Assembly: GCA_009760855.2 (NCBI GenBank)
Contig: WPIO01000003.1
Location: 14,419,501-14,483,500, forward strand
From: Cristatella mucedo
Taxonomy: Eukaryota; Bryozoa; Phylactolaemata; Cristatellidae
Direction: 5' to 3'
DNA length: 64,000 nt
Shown: positions 56,501 to 61,685 of the stretch, piece after piece
Position numbering within the stretch: position 1 is the first letter of the stretch
Layout: each line of letters starts with the position of its first letter
Notes under the pieces: model-generated
The model's input: only the letters and a program-made list of their open reading frames with translations
Database searches by the model: none
Told to the model about the DNA's origin: nothing
Translations under genes and position numbers: made by a program

Positions 56501-57202
56501 CGCTATGTTGAAATCTGTGTTATTGCTGCTTGGCTCGGCTTCTGACCGTTCTAGCACTAATGATGCCACTTCCACTGATTTGCTTACTGTATAACCACAT
56601 TTTATACTCGTGTATAAAAAGTTGGATACATGCTTGAACACAATATATATATATTTGCGCCTGCTTCCTCGCCCACCATACGAAAGCACAAAGTTCATAT
56701 GTGCAGTATTTGGCTATTAAAAGCTCAGCAACTGGCTCTGAAACATTTCAGCACAGTGCCAGGATTTCTCTTGCTGAGCTGATGCATTCATTCTGGCCTT
56801 AAAGAGCTGTCTTGTTGGCTGTGGAAACTAGTCGGTCTGAGCAGCAATGGTGACAGAATCATCCAAGTCTTATTCACTCAGAGTACCAGTGTCCTACATT
56901 TGAACTAGCTGCAGCGTGGTAGTGCCATGTGTTATATCTTTGTGAAGGCTGTGTCCAGGGCTCGGCGCTATTTGTGCCCAACGGCCGGTGAAAATGAAAG
57001 GTAGTGAATTTTCAGGTGCACAAGACAGCTCCCTGCAACTGTCCCGAGAAAATGTCATCATCATAGCATGTGTCGTTGGTTCAGTGTTGCTCATCGTAAT
57101 TGTGATCACAGCAGTTTGCTATCATAGACATATCAGACGTCGTAGTCTTAAGAAGACCCCAGCGGGCTCATTGATCACCAACTCACAAGACTTTCTACAA
57201 AG
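26591..57202 (+). CDS. Ig/FN3 single-pass cell-surface receptor or adhesion gene (ten exons mapped, 3'-partial)
   Basis: Exons: 26591-26957, 30894-31181, 31588-31713, 32041-32202, 32381-32470, 40645-40821, 46099-46383, 50521-50685, 51131-51475, 57016-57202. Together they encode 730 residues plus two bases without a stop. Order: signal peptide (about 1-25), Ig1 (exon 1), Ig2 (exon 2), Ig3 (exons 3-4), Ig4 (exons 5-6), Ig5 (exon 7), one FN3 (exons 8-9), a six-cysteine segment, a transmembrane helix (about 682-703) and the start of a cytoplasmic tail. Each Ig shows the paired cysteines, core Trp and a G-x-Y-x-C-type end. All junctions between mapped exons are phase 1; exon 10 exits in phase 2, so more exons follow, probably beyond the window. 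The protein should act at the plasma membrane in adhesion or signalling. Whether the missing tail carries a kinase, phosphatase or neither cannot be told here. N-x-S/T sites are frequent in the ectodomain. Confidence 0.85.
27464..27554. repeat. (GT)n-rich microsatellite, interrupted
   Basis: Two GT runs (about 27464-27490 and 27520-27554) separated by tgcatgcctctaaataaacg. Confidence 0.9.
27845..28490 (-). pseudogene. Second Tigger-like transposase relic (C-terminal part), minus strand
   Basis: Minus-strand reading with stops and frameshifts gives [20 protein letters not shown] followed by ETKKDKIND, then [40 protein letters not shown] and a Ser/Pro-rich tail. This matches the C-terminal plan of many Tigger transposases ('LTNEELxELxxQ', 'FTxKxLAEAFxxIExGLxxFE', 'VxxxLACYREIYxEKKK'). 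The DDE catalytic part is absent. The flanking LINE begins exactly where it ends, so the LINE may have inserted into this element. Confidence 0.55.
28491..29833 (+). mobile_element. LINE-A, longest plus-strand copy, with RT YADD motif
   Basis: Starts within the RT palm ([10 protein letters not shown], equivalent to 'FDTVDHxxLLxRL') and has [20 protein letters not shown] followed by [18 protein letters not shown], then a stop within 'TRL*LCFDPS'. After that come [49 protein letters not shown] and the WNSLP region with a stop, then the 3' untranslated region, hairpin and a short tail. At about 1.34 kb it is the most 5'-extended copy here. Several stops and frameshifts make it inactive. Confidence 0.88.
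30894..31181 (+). CDS. Exon 2: Ig domain 2
   Basis: The acceptor tctatttcag ends at 30893. The 96-codon exon encodes a whole I-set-like Ig domain: [20 protein letters not shown] (first Cys, Pro-rich turn, core Trp) and [13 protein letters not shown] (second Cys). The donor is GTAAGT at 31182. Phase 1 in, phase 1 out, so it is a self-contained shuffling unit. Confidence 0.87.
31588..31713 (+). CDS. Exon 3: first half of Ig domain 3
   Basis: The acceptor tttgcag ends at 31587 and the donor GTAAGC is at 31714. It encodes [20 protein letters not shown] and SWTTPNT (first Cys and core Trp). The domain is completed by exon 4. Confidence 0.82.
31725..31990 (+). mobile_element. LINE relic in intron 3
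   Basis: Immediately after exon 3, plus-strand sequence reads [16 protein letters not shown], reminiscent of the RT motif 'DLSAAFDTVDHxILL'. It then passes abruptly into 3' untranslated-like sequence (tatgcatgtggacactgtgc), a decayed hairpin (agattaatttctctttggat) and an ATT tail. The centre is deleted. It fills most of the 327-bp intron. Confidence 0.55.
32041..32202 (+). CDS. Exon 4: second half of Ig domain 3
   Basis: The acceptor gcaaatgcag ends at 32040 and the donor GTAAGC is at 32203. It encodes [20 protein letters not shown] followed by [10 protein letters not shown] (second Cys) and N-linked glycosylation sequons. Phase 1 to phase 1. Confidence 0.83.
32381..32470 (+). CDS. Exon 5: first part of Ig domain 4
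   Basis: The acceptor atttgtag ends at 32380 and the donor GTAATA is at 32471. The 30-codon exon encodes [20 protein letters not shown] followed by SLTCNVTDP (first Cys). It is joined across an 8.2-kb intron to exon 6, which supplies the core Trp and second Cys. Confidence 0.8.
33060..33330 (+). mobile_element. Old LINE-A copy in intron 5
   Basis: The order aactaactcccgaacgatgt, acttgataacatttataaaa, tgcttatgtgtgctgac and a decayed hairpin (gtaaagtgccaacaaagaga ... tcttaatgcc) follows the WNSLP-to-3'-end part of LINE-A at low identity. Sequence back to about 32,900 may belong to it. Confidence 0.5.
33716..34000 (-). pseudogene. Retroelement relic with restriction-like endonuclease signature (R2/NeSL-like)
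   Basis: Minus-strand reading gives [20 protein letters not shown] followed by [20 protein letters not shown], and after a stop [11 protein letters not shown] and LFVVRALGN. In R2-, R4- and NeSL-type non-LTR retrotransposons the region after the RT has 'PDLVxxxxxxxxVVDVTxPFE...LxxAxxxKxxKY..L', then '(V)VVGALG'. The spacing and several residues agree. The essential PD is PN here, and there are stops, so it is inactive. The family name is from motif memory only. Confidence 0.45.
34001..34537. other. Intron 5 sequence, unassigned
   Basis: The 79-codon plus frame at 34017-34256 lies opposite the retroelement relic and is treated as a shadow. Nothing else recognised. Confidence 0.35.
34538..34581. 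repeat. (CA)n microsatellite
   Basis: About 22 uninterrupted CA units in intron 5. Confidence 0.95.
34582..35327. other. Intron 5 sequence, unassigned
   Basis: No repeat or coding signature recognised. Confidence 0.35.
35328..35404. repeat. (CT)n microsatellite
   Basis: About 38 CT units in intron 5. Open frames across it (Ser-Leu or Arg-Glu repeats) are artefacts. Confidence 0.95.
35405..36319. other. Intron 5 sequence, unassigned
   Basis: GC content rises toward 36,200. No coding or repeat family recognised. Confidence 0.35.
36320..36594 (+). repeat. 11-bp minisatellite, 25 copies
   Basis: Twenty-five consecutive 11-mers with core ggccagtcctt fill exactly 275 bp. By their first six bases the units run ggctgg x1, ggctag x1, ggccag x6, ggccgg x8, gtccgg x1, gtccag x3, gtctag x1, ggctag x4. 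Each block differs from the next by one base. All three plus frames are open across it, but this reflects the repeat, not a gene. Confidence 0.97.
36596..36931. repeat. 16-bp minisatellite, 21 copies
   Basis: Twenty-one 16-mers (ggccggccagtcgtcg) fill 336 bp directly after the 11-bp array. Each unit contains the palindrome GGCCGGCC (an FseI site) and several CpGs. One unit is altered (gggcccgcc near 36723). It shares the core GGCCAGTC with the 11-bp array. Long open frames on both strands are artefacts. Confidence 0.97.
36938..37013. repeat. 26-bp inverted repeat with inner palindrome (cruciform candidate)
   Basis: Arms 36938-36963 and 36988-37013 match at 24 of 26 positions (caccttgagcaacggtag... 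against its complement). The 24-bp loop contains gccagt/actggc, and at 36973-36990 the perfect 18-bp palindrome gcggactggccagtccgc, which carries the GGCCAGTC core of both neighbouring arrays. Confidence 0.92.
37231..37318 (-). mobile_element. LINE-A 3' end, minus strand
   Basis: The AAT-type tail, aagcgccctcagagaacttt, atctctttctaggggcttta and tctgcaaaggaaatc match the LINE-A end in reverse complement. A (CT)n run lies 50 bp beyond, at 37370-37388. Confidence 0.75.
37389..38634. other. Intron 5 sequence, unassigned
   Basis: Nothing recognised. The minus frame at 37723-38022 has no family motif. Confidence 0.35.
38635..39400 (+). mobile_element. Old, split LINE-A copy in intron 5
   Basis: 38665-38745 reads [17 protein letters not shown] and YHSLLGS, the decayed '[18 protein letters not shown]...LSLTFRS' block. 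39265-39400 reads [20 protein letters not shown] and continues into 3' untranslated-like tgtgcttatgcatgctgc. The 38880-39250 stretch between them is unrecognised and may be a later insertion. Confidence 0.5.
39401..40184. other. Intron 5 sequence, unassigned
   Basis: No feature recognised. Confidence 0.35.
40185..40288 (+). mobile_element. SINE-B copy in intron 5
   Basis: The tRNA-like head (ttaaggtgctcgctctgaca), linker aggtcaaggtgaatgcattt, B-box-like gggctcgagccc and the start of the tail (taagcacctgaatatag) run into a TA microsatellite that has replaced the hairpin's second half. Confidence 0.65.
40289..40340. repeat. (TA)n microsatellite
   Basis: Two TA runs separated by ttacaatgaaa-type sequence, immediately downstream of SINE-B. 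Confidence 0.9.
40645..40821 (+). CDS. Exon 6: second part of Ig domain 4
   Basis: The acceptor gcacttttag ends at 40644 and the donor GTAAGA is at 40822. It encodes [13 protein letters not shown] (core Trp) and [17 protein letters not shown] (Y-x-C), completing the domain begun by exon 5. Phase 1 to phase 1, 59 codons. Confidence 0.83.
41136..41210 (+). mobile_element. LINE-A 3' end in intron 6
   Basis: Only the hairpin (gtaaagcgcccagagagaga, ttgagttctttgagggcgct) and ATT tail are present: an extremely truncated copy. Confidence 0.8.
41660..41838 (+). mobile_element. SINE-A copy in intron 6
   Basis: Head aaatagctcagaaggtaagg (A-box-like), B box aggttcaaatcc, body gtgggcgattctttattgcc, gcaagcggtggtgatacccg and end tgttaaatcagctaatattt with a TTTA-type tail. 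The tRNA-like head is better preserved here than in most copies. Confidence 0.8.
41839..42761. other. Intron 6 sequence, unassigned
   Basis: No feature recognised. Confidence 0.35.
42762..42890 (-). mobile_element. SINE-A copy, decayed, minus strand
   Basis: Reverse complement shows B box gggttcaagtc, gggcgatcctttattgccca and ggctctttttatac. It lacks the intact 3' end motif. Confidence 0.6.
42891..43709. other. Intron 6 sequence, unassigned
   Basis: Open frames of 66-98 codons on both strands overlap one another and show no domain. Confidence 0.35.
43710..44100 (-). mobile_element. LINE-A copy in intron 6, minus strand
   Basis: (AAT)n, an intact hairpin and 3' untranslated region, then coding sequence on the minus strand ending at about [20 protein letters not shown] followed by [11 protein letters not shown]. 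The copy is truncated just upstream of 'LKSFGDRAF'. Confidence 0.82.
44101..44917. other. Intron 6 sequence, unassigned
   Basis: No feature recognised. Confidence 0.35.
44918..45145 (+). mobile_element. SINE-A followed directly by a SINE-B/LINE hairpin tail
   Basis: 44918-45060 is SINE-A (gggctcaaatcc B box, gtgggcaatcctttattgct, gagcagtggtgatagccata, aaaagaggctgttaaatcag). It passes without a gap into ctgtaaagcatctgaataga, gattaattagtgctatggtg and an ATT-rich tail, the hairpin end otherwise seen on SINE-B. Confidence 0.65.
45146..46098. other. Intron 6 sequence, unassigned
   Basis: No feature recognised apart from the pyrimidine-rich acceptor of exon 7. Confidence 0.35.
46099..46383 (+). 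CDS. Exon 7: Ig domain 5
   Basis: The acceptor cttttttttgtag ends at 46098 and the donor GTGAGT is at 46384. The 95-codon exon encodes a whole domain: [20 protein letters not shown] (first Cys, core Trp) and [18 protein letters not shown] (D-G-x-x-x-Y-x-C), with several N-glycosylation sequons. Phase 1 to phase 1. Confidence 0.87.
46836..47296 (-). mobile_element. LINE fragment: linker between endonuclease and RT, minus strand, intron 7
   Basis: An uninterrupted 149-codon minus frame reads [60 protein letters not shown] and [12 protein letters not shown]. This is the segment between the AP-type endonuclease and RT of L2/CR1/Jockey-type elements ('LDxxAPxKxxxVxxRPxxPWxxxxI...'). It is the only part of a LINE upstream of the RT seen in this window, and may come from LINE-A or a relative. 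Confidence 0.7.
47300..47865 (+). mobile_element. Decayed LINE-A copy, plus strand, intron 7
   Basis: 47335-47460 reads [20 protein letters not shown], the decayed 'HFYADDTQLYxCFDPSxPSS' block. After a stretch with deletions, 47760-47850 reads as '[20 protein letters not shown]' and 'LTAFAQSV', equivalent to the WNSLP-to-FRTAFSG block. A SINE-A follows. Confidence 0.6.
47866..48012 (+). mobile_element. SINE-A copy inserted in a LINE relic
   Basis: gtgcttgctttcacggctca, B box gggtttgagtcc, ttttattgcctgctgcaagc, gatagccgataagcttctct and cagggctgttgaaccaggta. The sequence beyond (tgcttaggtgtactgaaatt) may be the displaced LINE 3' untranslated region. Confidence 0.65.
48239..48427 (+). mobile_element. 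LINE-A 3' end, plus strand, intron 7
   Basis: From tttgcatgctgaccctgtgc through the hairpin (aaagcgccagagagagatta, agttctctgagggcgcttta) to a long (ATT)n. It faces the copy at 48501 tail to tail. Confidence 0.85.
48501..48975 (-). mobile_element. LINE-A copy, diverged, minus strand, intron 7
   Basis: AAT tail, hairpin (gcaccctcaggaaacttaat, ctctttacaggcactttaca), 3' untranslated region, then minus-strand remnants of [21 protein letters not shown]. Its nucleotide pattern is more diverged than that of its neighbour at 48239. Confidence 0.7.
48976..50520. other. Intron 7 remainder; one orphan minus-strand frame
   Basis: An (ATT)n-rich tract lies at 49076-49107. The minus frame 49588-49325 (87 codons, containing [20 protein letters not shown]) has protein-like composition and a beta-strand-like pattern, but I cannot name it. 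It may be an exon of an antisense gene or a relic. Nothing else recognised. Confidence 0.35.
50521..50685 (+). CDS. Exon 8: first part of FN3 domain
   Basis: The acceptor ctttaatgcag ends at 50520 and the donor GTATGT is at 50686. It encodes [20 protein letters not shown] followed by [20 protein letters not shown]: the Pro-rich FN3 entry, strand B Trp and strand C tyrosine pattern. An extra Cys pair ([12 protein letters not shown]) is unusual in FN3. Phase 1 to phase 1. Confidence 0.83.
51131..51475 (+). CDS. Exon 9: end of FN3 and six-cysteine membrane-proximal segment
   Basis: The acceptor tctcttttttag ends at 51130. The first 30 codons complete FN3 ([20 protein letters not shown]). The rest has six cysteines (EYC, VNC, NNC, VQC, RWC, IVC) and no family I recognise. 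In the same frame translation stops at 51490-51492 unless a donor is used before it. The only good one is the GC-type donor GCAAGT at 51476, which leaves phase 1 and fits exon 10 exactly. Confidence 0.75.
51476..52079. other. Start of intron 9
   Basis: Holds the in-frame stop of the read-through form (51490-51492). No AATAAA polyadenylation signal was noticed close downstream, so a read-through mRNA end is not shown. Confidence 0.35.
52080..52165 (+). mobile_element. Old LINE-A 3' untranslated fragment
   Basis: gtgctaatgtgtgctgatac, tgtacatgctcc and the following ATT-containing end resemble the LINE-A 3' untranslated region at low identity. Confidence 0.4.
52166..52903. other. Intron 9 sequence, unassigned
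   Basis: No feature recognised. Confidence 0.35.
52904..52996. repeat. (CT)n microsatellite passing into (CTAT)n
   Basis: About 38 CT units followed by four CTAT units in intron 9. Confidence 0.95.
53482..53525. repeat. (TA)n microsatellite
   Basis: About 21 TA units. Confidence 0.95.
53526..54147. other. Intron 9 sequence, unassigned
   Basis: No feature recognised. Confidence 0.35.
54148..54312 (-). mobile_element. SINE-B copy, minus strand
   Basis: Reverse complement reads ggccaactagtttggcccag, tgattaaagtgctagcctcg, accaaggtcaaggtgaatgt, the B-box-like gagctcgagcc and aaagcgccagaattgagact, then an A/T-rich tail. This is the best preserved SINE-B head in the window. Confidence 0.7.
54313..54726. 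other. Intron 9 sequence, unassigned
   Basis: No feature recognised. Confidence 0.35.
54727..55400 (+). mobile_element. LINE-A, 5'-truncated copy, plus strand, intron 9
   Basis: Starts at sequence encoding [17 protein letters not shown] (read with frameshifts) and continues through [30 protein letters not shown] and [20 protein letters not shown], then [14 protein letters not shown] 3' untranslated region, hairpin and ATT tail follow. Frameshifts near 54,890 and 55,030 break the frame. Confidence 0.85.
55401..56369. other. Intron 9 sequence, unassigned
   Basis: No feature recognised. Confidence 0.35.
56370..56496 (-). mobile_element. LINE-A 3' end, minus strand
   Basis: (AAT)n, gcaccctcagagaacttaat, ctctctctaggtgctttaca and gtaaaatcatgcttgataaa: hairpin and first part of the 3' untranslated region only. 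Confidence 0.8.
57016..57202 (+). CDS. Exon 10: transmembrane helix and start of cytoplasmic tail
   Basis: The acceptor gaattttcag ends at 57015. After a short juxtamembrane stretch the exon encodes [20 protein letters not shown] followed by VC, a 22-residue hydrophobic helix, then a basic stop-transfer ([11 protein letters not shown]), as expected for a type I membrane protein. The donor GTAAGG at 57203 leaves phase 2, a change from the uniform phase 1 of the ectodomain. Entry in phase 1 matches the GC donor of exon 9. Confidence 0.83.
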
Positions 57203-57649
57203 GTAAGGTGCCACCGTGTGCTATCCATCTCCGTGGGTGCGTCCTATTCATGTGAACTCACTATGTGTGTGCATGATCAAGACACTTGCACATTCCAGAC
57301 GTCAGTTACTCACTTGCCCCCTTGTCAGTCGACTCATAGAAATGCATGCATAAAGAAACGCTTGACTTAACTCCGAGATACTTAAGGCAATCTTCGGTGT
57401 TATTGCATTTTGCTGCTCTCGTAAAATTTGATGGAATGCTTACTCTCTAACCCTAGTTACAGGTCGTAATTCATGCAAGATATGCATACACACAGCGATT
57501 GACAACAGTTTTGTGTTTTGATAAACTTCGAAAAATCTTAGCAAGAGAGAGAGGTACTATGTCCGCAGATCCAAATGCGAACCAACTATCCCTTTCTGCA
57601 GATCGGCAGCGTGATAGAATATGTTGCTGCGTGAGAATCTTTTATATGA
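57203..57649. other. Intron after exon 10
   Basis: No further coding exon with the required phase-2 entry is recognised here or in the rest of the window. Confidence 0.4.
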
Positions 57650-57752
57650 GTTCCACAGTATAAAATGTGCAAGTCAAAGACATCTGTCGCCAAGAGTTTT
57701 TCACTGACGAAATGGAACAGCTAATTCATCGGCTGTAGGTTATAGTGACGAC
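57650..57752 (-). repeat. Element C fragment, left of LINE insertion
   Basis: gagttccacagtataaaatg, catctgtcgccaagagtttt and tggaacagctaattcat parallel 4765-4850. The element appears to continue after the LINE at 59030. Confidence 0.45.
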
Positions 57753-59023
57753 AATATCAATATTAACAATAATAATGCACTTGATAAAGCGCCCTCAGAG
57801 AACTCAATCTCTTTCTAGGTGCTTTACATTTGCTGCAAAGGGAAACGCGATTGAATGCTGAGTAATATCATGCTTGATAAACAACATGAACAACATGGTT
57901 AGGGGTGACATGCACAGGGTCAGCATGCAGATGTGGTTAGTGGCAGCATGCACGGTGTCAACACGCATAAGTACACGAAGGACGAATCACAGGAGCCCAC
58001 TAAATGCTGTCCTAAATTGTTTTATTAAGTTCTTTTTAGATGTGGTCAAGTCAGGGGATGTGACGCTAGTCGGGAGGGAGTTCCAGGCTTTGGGAGCATA
58101 CGAACTAAATGAATGGTCTCCAAAGGTTATGAGATTTGTACGAGGTTTTGGTAAACTGTTGGATTCTGAAAAGCAGATGGTACGATGCTTGGCCTAGTGG
58201 GGGAGTACATCTGAGAGATAGGCTGGAGCCACAGAATGAACTGACCTAACAGTGAGTGACAAAACCCTTAATTCGATCCGTTGCTTGACTGGTAGCCAGT
58301 GCAGGTCGGCGAGAAGTTGTGTGATGTGGCAACTGCGACGCTCAAGACAGACACACCTAGCTGAAGAGTTTTTCACGAGCTGTAATCGCCTGAATGCACG
58401 TGCCAGTAGGCCAGCAAGCACTGAGTTACACAAGTCAAGACTGGATGTCACAAATGCATGGACCTACTTAGACGAGATTTCCTTATCTGAATAAGCCCGA
58501 ATTTTAGCGATGTTATAAAGCTGAAATTAACCAGACTTGATTGTGGAGCTGATGTGGTCATCTAGCGAGAGTTCACTCTAGAGCATGACACCTAAATTTC
58601 GAGCTGATTCAAGAGGAGATATGCTGACAGAGCCACTTTGAGCGTCTGCCTTTCCAATTTCTGAATCAGACTTGGTTTGCCCATTACAAATAAGTTAGTT
58701 TTATCATCGCTTAGTTTAAGAAAATTTGCTGCCATCCATGTGTGGATTTCATCAATACATGCAGCAAGAAAGTTGAGAGAATTCGACGTGCTCGAAGGCT
58801 GGGAGGGATCTGAGCAAAAGTACAACTGGGGGTCATCTGCATAGAAGTGAAAGCCCAGGTTGTGCTGGGTAATCACATCCGCAAGAGAAAGAGTGTAAAC
58901 CGTGAAAAGAATCGGATTTAGCACGAAGCCCTGAGGTACGCCATATTTCAGAGATACCTCGGATGATCTTTGTCCATTCAGGTCAACAATCTGGAGTTTC
59001 CCACTGGGATAGGACCTGAGCTA
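57753..59023 (-). mobile_element. LINE-A copy with RT catalytic motif, minus strand, with target duplication
   Basis: From low coordinates: AAT tail, hairpin, 3' untranslated region, then minus-strand RT tail. Near 58800-58930 it encodes NPILFTVYTLSLADVITQHN followed by [13 protein letters not shown], so the YADD catalytic site is present. It reaches the 'FRSYLSG' block before truncation. gacgac occurs on both sides (57747-57752 and 59024-59029), a likely target duplication. Several frameshifts prevent function. Confidence 0.87.
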
Positions 59024-59029
59024 GACGAC

Positions 59030-59130
59030 TTAAAGCCACAAGGAGGCTGACACTGGTGAATTTAATTCCTTTCTTTCATTGCGAAATTGAAGAGCCAAGC
59101 CATGGTAGACGTTGTTGGTCAGAAAAGGTC
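59030..59130 (-). repeat. Element C fragment, right of LINE insertion
   Basis: aggaggctgacactggtg and attgaagagccaagccatgg parallel 4860-4920, continuing the element interrupted at 57752. Confidence 0.4.
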
Positions 59131-59794
59131 CTGTATCTATTGATCGATCGAGAACTATCGCAGCTATACATGACTGCATTTTTCGGATTTTTTTTACTAA
59201 CCTTGCAGCCATATTTATCACTAGCTATGGGTGGTAAATGGATTTTATCGGAAGTTCAGCCAAAACTTACGCATTAGTCCAGTCCCAGCTGAACCCTGGA
59301 GCTTGTAAGATTATTAGCTCACCACTTAGGTAGGCAGTCACTAATCTCTGACTGTGGTCGAACTTGACAACTAGCTTTGAAAGCGGTCTTCTCAAAAAAG
59401 CGTTTAAGCGTCAAAGAGGGCACCTAATTTTCCGACCATAGAACCATCGCACTTCGGCGCTAGAAACTAGAAGAGTTAAGTCTCCTATTTCAGCATTAGG
59501 CTCAGGTGGGTAAAGCTGAATGTACACGGCAGACTTCTGTGCAGATTGTCAACCGATTTCCCATAGTTTTGGGTAAATACGTCATCATACGTTACAAAAT
59601 CAAAATTTTAGGGACGAGCCAAGTGTGCAGATTCTCATGAAGGTGAATCTGTTTCAACTTAATCGGCTCCTCGTCGTTCACCAATCATCCCCCCCCCGCC
59701 GGGCTCGGTACGTATCCCCCGGGCAAAATAAAAAAAAGGTTGGCCTTCATGGGCTCGAGTTGTTTTGAGGCTTTCAGAACAAATATATAGACAT
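59131..59794. other. Unassigned, with C-rich tract
   Basis: A run of ten C occurs near 59688. No gene recognised. Confidence 0.35.
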
Positions 59795-59865
59795 AAGTAT
59801 ATGTCATTTGTATAGCACCCTAAGAGAACTTCATCTCTATTTATGCTTTTAATTATCACGTTTTA
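59795..59865 (-). mobile_element. SINE-B/LINE hairpin tail relic, minus strand
   Basis: catttgtatagcaccctaag, agaacttcatctctattt and atgctttt follow the reverse complement of the shared hairpin tail. Confidence 0.5.
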
Positions 59866-59943
59866 AAGGCTCTTAGGATCTGACTTGCACGACTCCAGTG
59901 TTATAGTGAAAAATAATTCCGGCATTTCCAAGCTTGCGATAGT

Positions 59944-60118
59944 AGGGGCCGTGACAGCCCAGGAGGCAAGGTGCTCGGTCTTTACGACCAAGGTCGTGGG
60001 TTAGAATCATTCAGTGGCTCATCCTTTATTGCCAACTGCAAGCGGTGATGATAGCCGTTAAGGCTCTTCTGCCGCTTTACTAACGAGATTATCGAATCAG
60101 CTTATACTTATTATCATA
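59944..60118 (+). mobile_element. SINE-A copy
   Basis: gggccgtgacagcccaggag, caaggtgctcggtctttacg, a B-box-like gggttagaatc, tttattgccaactgcaagcg, gatgatagccgttaaggctc and atcgaatcagcttatactta. Confidence 0.75.
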
Positions 60119-60168
60119 TATCATATATGTGAATCATGTAACACGTGCATCATGTATCATATATATAT

Positions 60169-60391
60169 CATGTGCTTACACGTTCTGACTCTGTGCATGC
60201 TGCCTCTAACCACACTAGCATGCTGACCGTGTGCATGTCACCCCTAACCATGTTATTCATGTTGTTTATCAAGCACGATATTACTCAGCATTCAATCGTG
60301 TTTCCCTCCGCAGCAAATGTACAGTGCCTAGAAAGAGATTGAGTTCTCTTAGGGCGCTATATCAAGTGCATTATTATTATTATTATTTATT
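60169..60391 (+). mobile_element. LINE-A 3' end, plus strand
   Basis: Begins at the untranslated segment tgtgcttacacgttctgact and runs through gcatgtcacccctaaccatg and a slightly altered hairpin (cagtgcctagaaagagattg, agttctcttagggcgcta) to (ATT)n. Confidence 0.85.
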
Positions 60392-60636
60392 AGACGCGAC
60401 TTTAAGCGTGGCTAGGTTGGTGTCAGATCCTGACTTCTGAAAGCGGCATTCAAGTTTTCTCATTACAGGCGGCCTTTTTGAAGCTTTTTCGTAAATATAG
60501 TGGTGTTGCTACGACTCTTAACATGGTCAGTCAAAAGAAGGAATTTGAATGCGTCAATGGTGTAGTTCATATGTATGTATTGTAGGCAGGCTCCTCTGAT
60601 AAGCCACTGGTGAGCTGTTAGAAGCACCACCGAGAG

Positions 60637-60830
60637 GGGCCGGTGCACAGCTGTGGTCTGCCTGTGATGTGGCATGGACACAGGCCGATAACCAGCTGGT
60701 GGCCAGATGGTGGATTCACCATCAGGGTCGGCCAGTGCACTGCTGTGGTCCGCCTGTGATGTGGCATGGACCGGCTGGTGGCCAGATGGTGGATTCACCA
60801 TCAAGGTCGGCCGGTGCACAGTTGTGGTCG
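60637..60830. repeat. Imperfect tandem repeat, 79-92 bp period, about 2.2 copies
   Basis: Units starting gtgcac at 60643, 60735 and 60814 share tgtgatgtggcatgga and gtggccagatggtggattca. The first unit carries about 13 extra bases. It creates a long Pro/Ser/His-rich open frame on the minus strand (60463-61092, 209 codons) that has no recognised domain. I do not call that a gene. Confidence 0.8.
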
Positions 60831-61352
60831 ATGAATCATCGGAGTCGACCAGGGGACTGGGGCAGTCGTGTGAGAGTAGGGGCCGAGGGGAGCCGTGCGC
60901 TCTTGGGCTCCGTGCGTTGGGAATAAACCGTCGGTGTTGGGCATCGGCTGGCTCTCTGCTGTGCAACCAAACTACAAATGGGAATGTCAGGGCCGTTGGC
61001 AGCATATCGATACACATCGATAAGATCTGTATCGTAAACTGATTTAAAAAAAATGCAGTATCACTGTTTTTCATGTTGAGTTGCTGGATCAACTCAATGC
61101 TACAGAGCGCACATGACGGAAAATTAACAATAGACGAGATTTAACGATGATCCTAGACGGTTAGCGGGCTAACAACAAGGTCACTGGGACAGATATGCTT
61201 TGTGAGCACGAGATTCATAACATGACCACCAAGATAAGATTCATGACATACGTGTTGGACCAAGCCAAAATTCCTCTGACTGTCCAGAAAAATGCAAAAC
61301 TGACTTGTAATAGCCATTAACAGGAATTTTTAGCCCTCCATCCAACGAATAA
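60831..61352. other. Unannotated
   Basis: No feature recognised. Confidence 0.35.
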
Positions 61353-61480
61353 CGTGGTAGCCCAGGTGGTACGGTTCTCCGTCTTCATGACCGAAGTCAT
61401 GGGTTTGAATCCGGCATTGGGCGATCCTTTATTGCCAATAGCTAGCGGTGGTGAAAGCCGCTAACGCTCTTCTGCATCTA
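61353..61480 (+). mobile_element. SINE-A copy, 3'-truncated
   Basis: gtagcccaggtggtacggtt (A-box-like), B box gggtttgaatcc, gggcgatcctttattgccaa and ggtggtgaaagccgctaacg. The terminal ggctgtt...atcagct is missing; a microsatellite follows. Confidence 0.7.
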
Positions 61481-61491
61481 TGCACATAATT

Positions 61492-61494
<3 letters not shown>

Positions 61495-61526
<32 letters not shown>

Positions 61527-61685
61527 TGTATGTATGTATGTATGTATGTATGTATGTATGTATGTATGTATGTATGTATGTATGTATGTATGTATGTATG
61601 TATGTATGTATGTATGTATGTATGTATGTATGTATGTATGTATGTATGTATGTATGTATGTATGTATGTATGTATGTATGTATGT
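61495..61685. repeat. Compound microsatellite (TA)n then (ATGT)n
   Basis: About 14 TA units followed by about 40 uninterrupted ATGT units. Met-Tyr-Val-Cys frames across it are artefacts. Confidence 0.97.

Noticed and set aside
60463-61092. 209-codon minus-strand frame
   Set aside because: It passes through an imperfect tandem repeat, has a low-complexity Pro/Ser/His composition and no recognisable domain or splice context. It is kept only as a note under the repeat.
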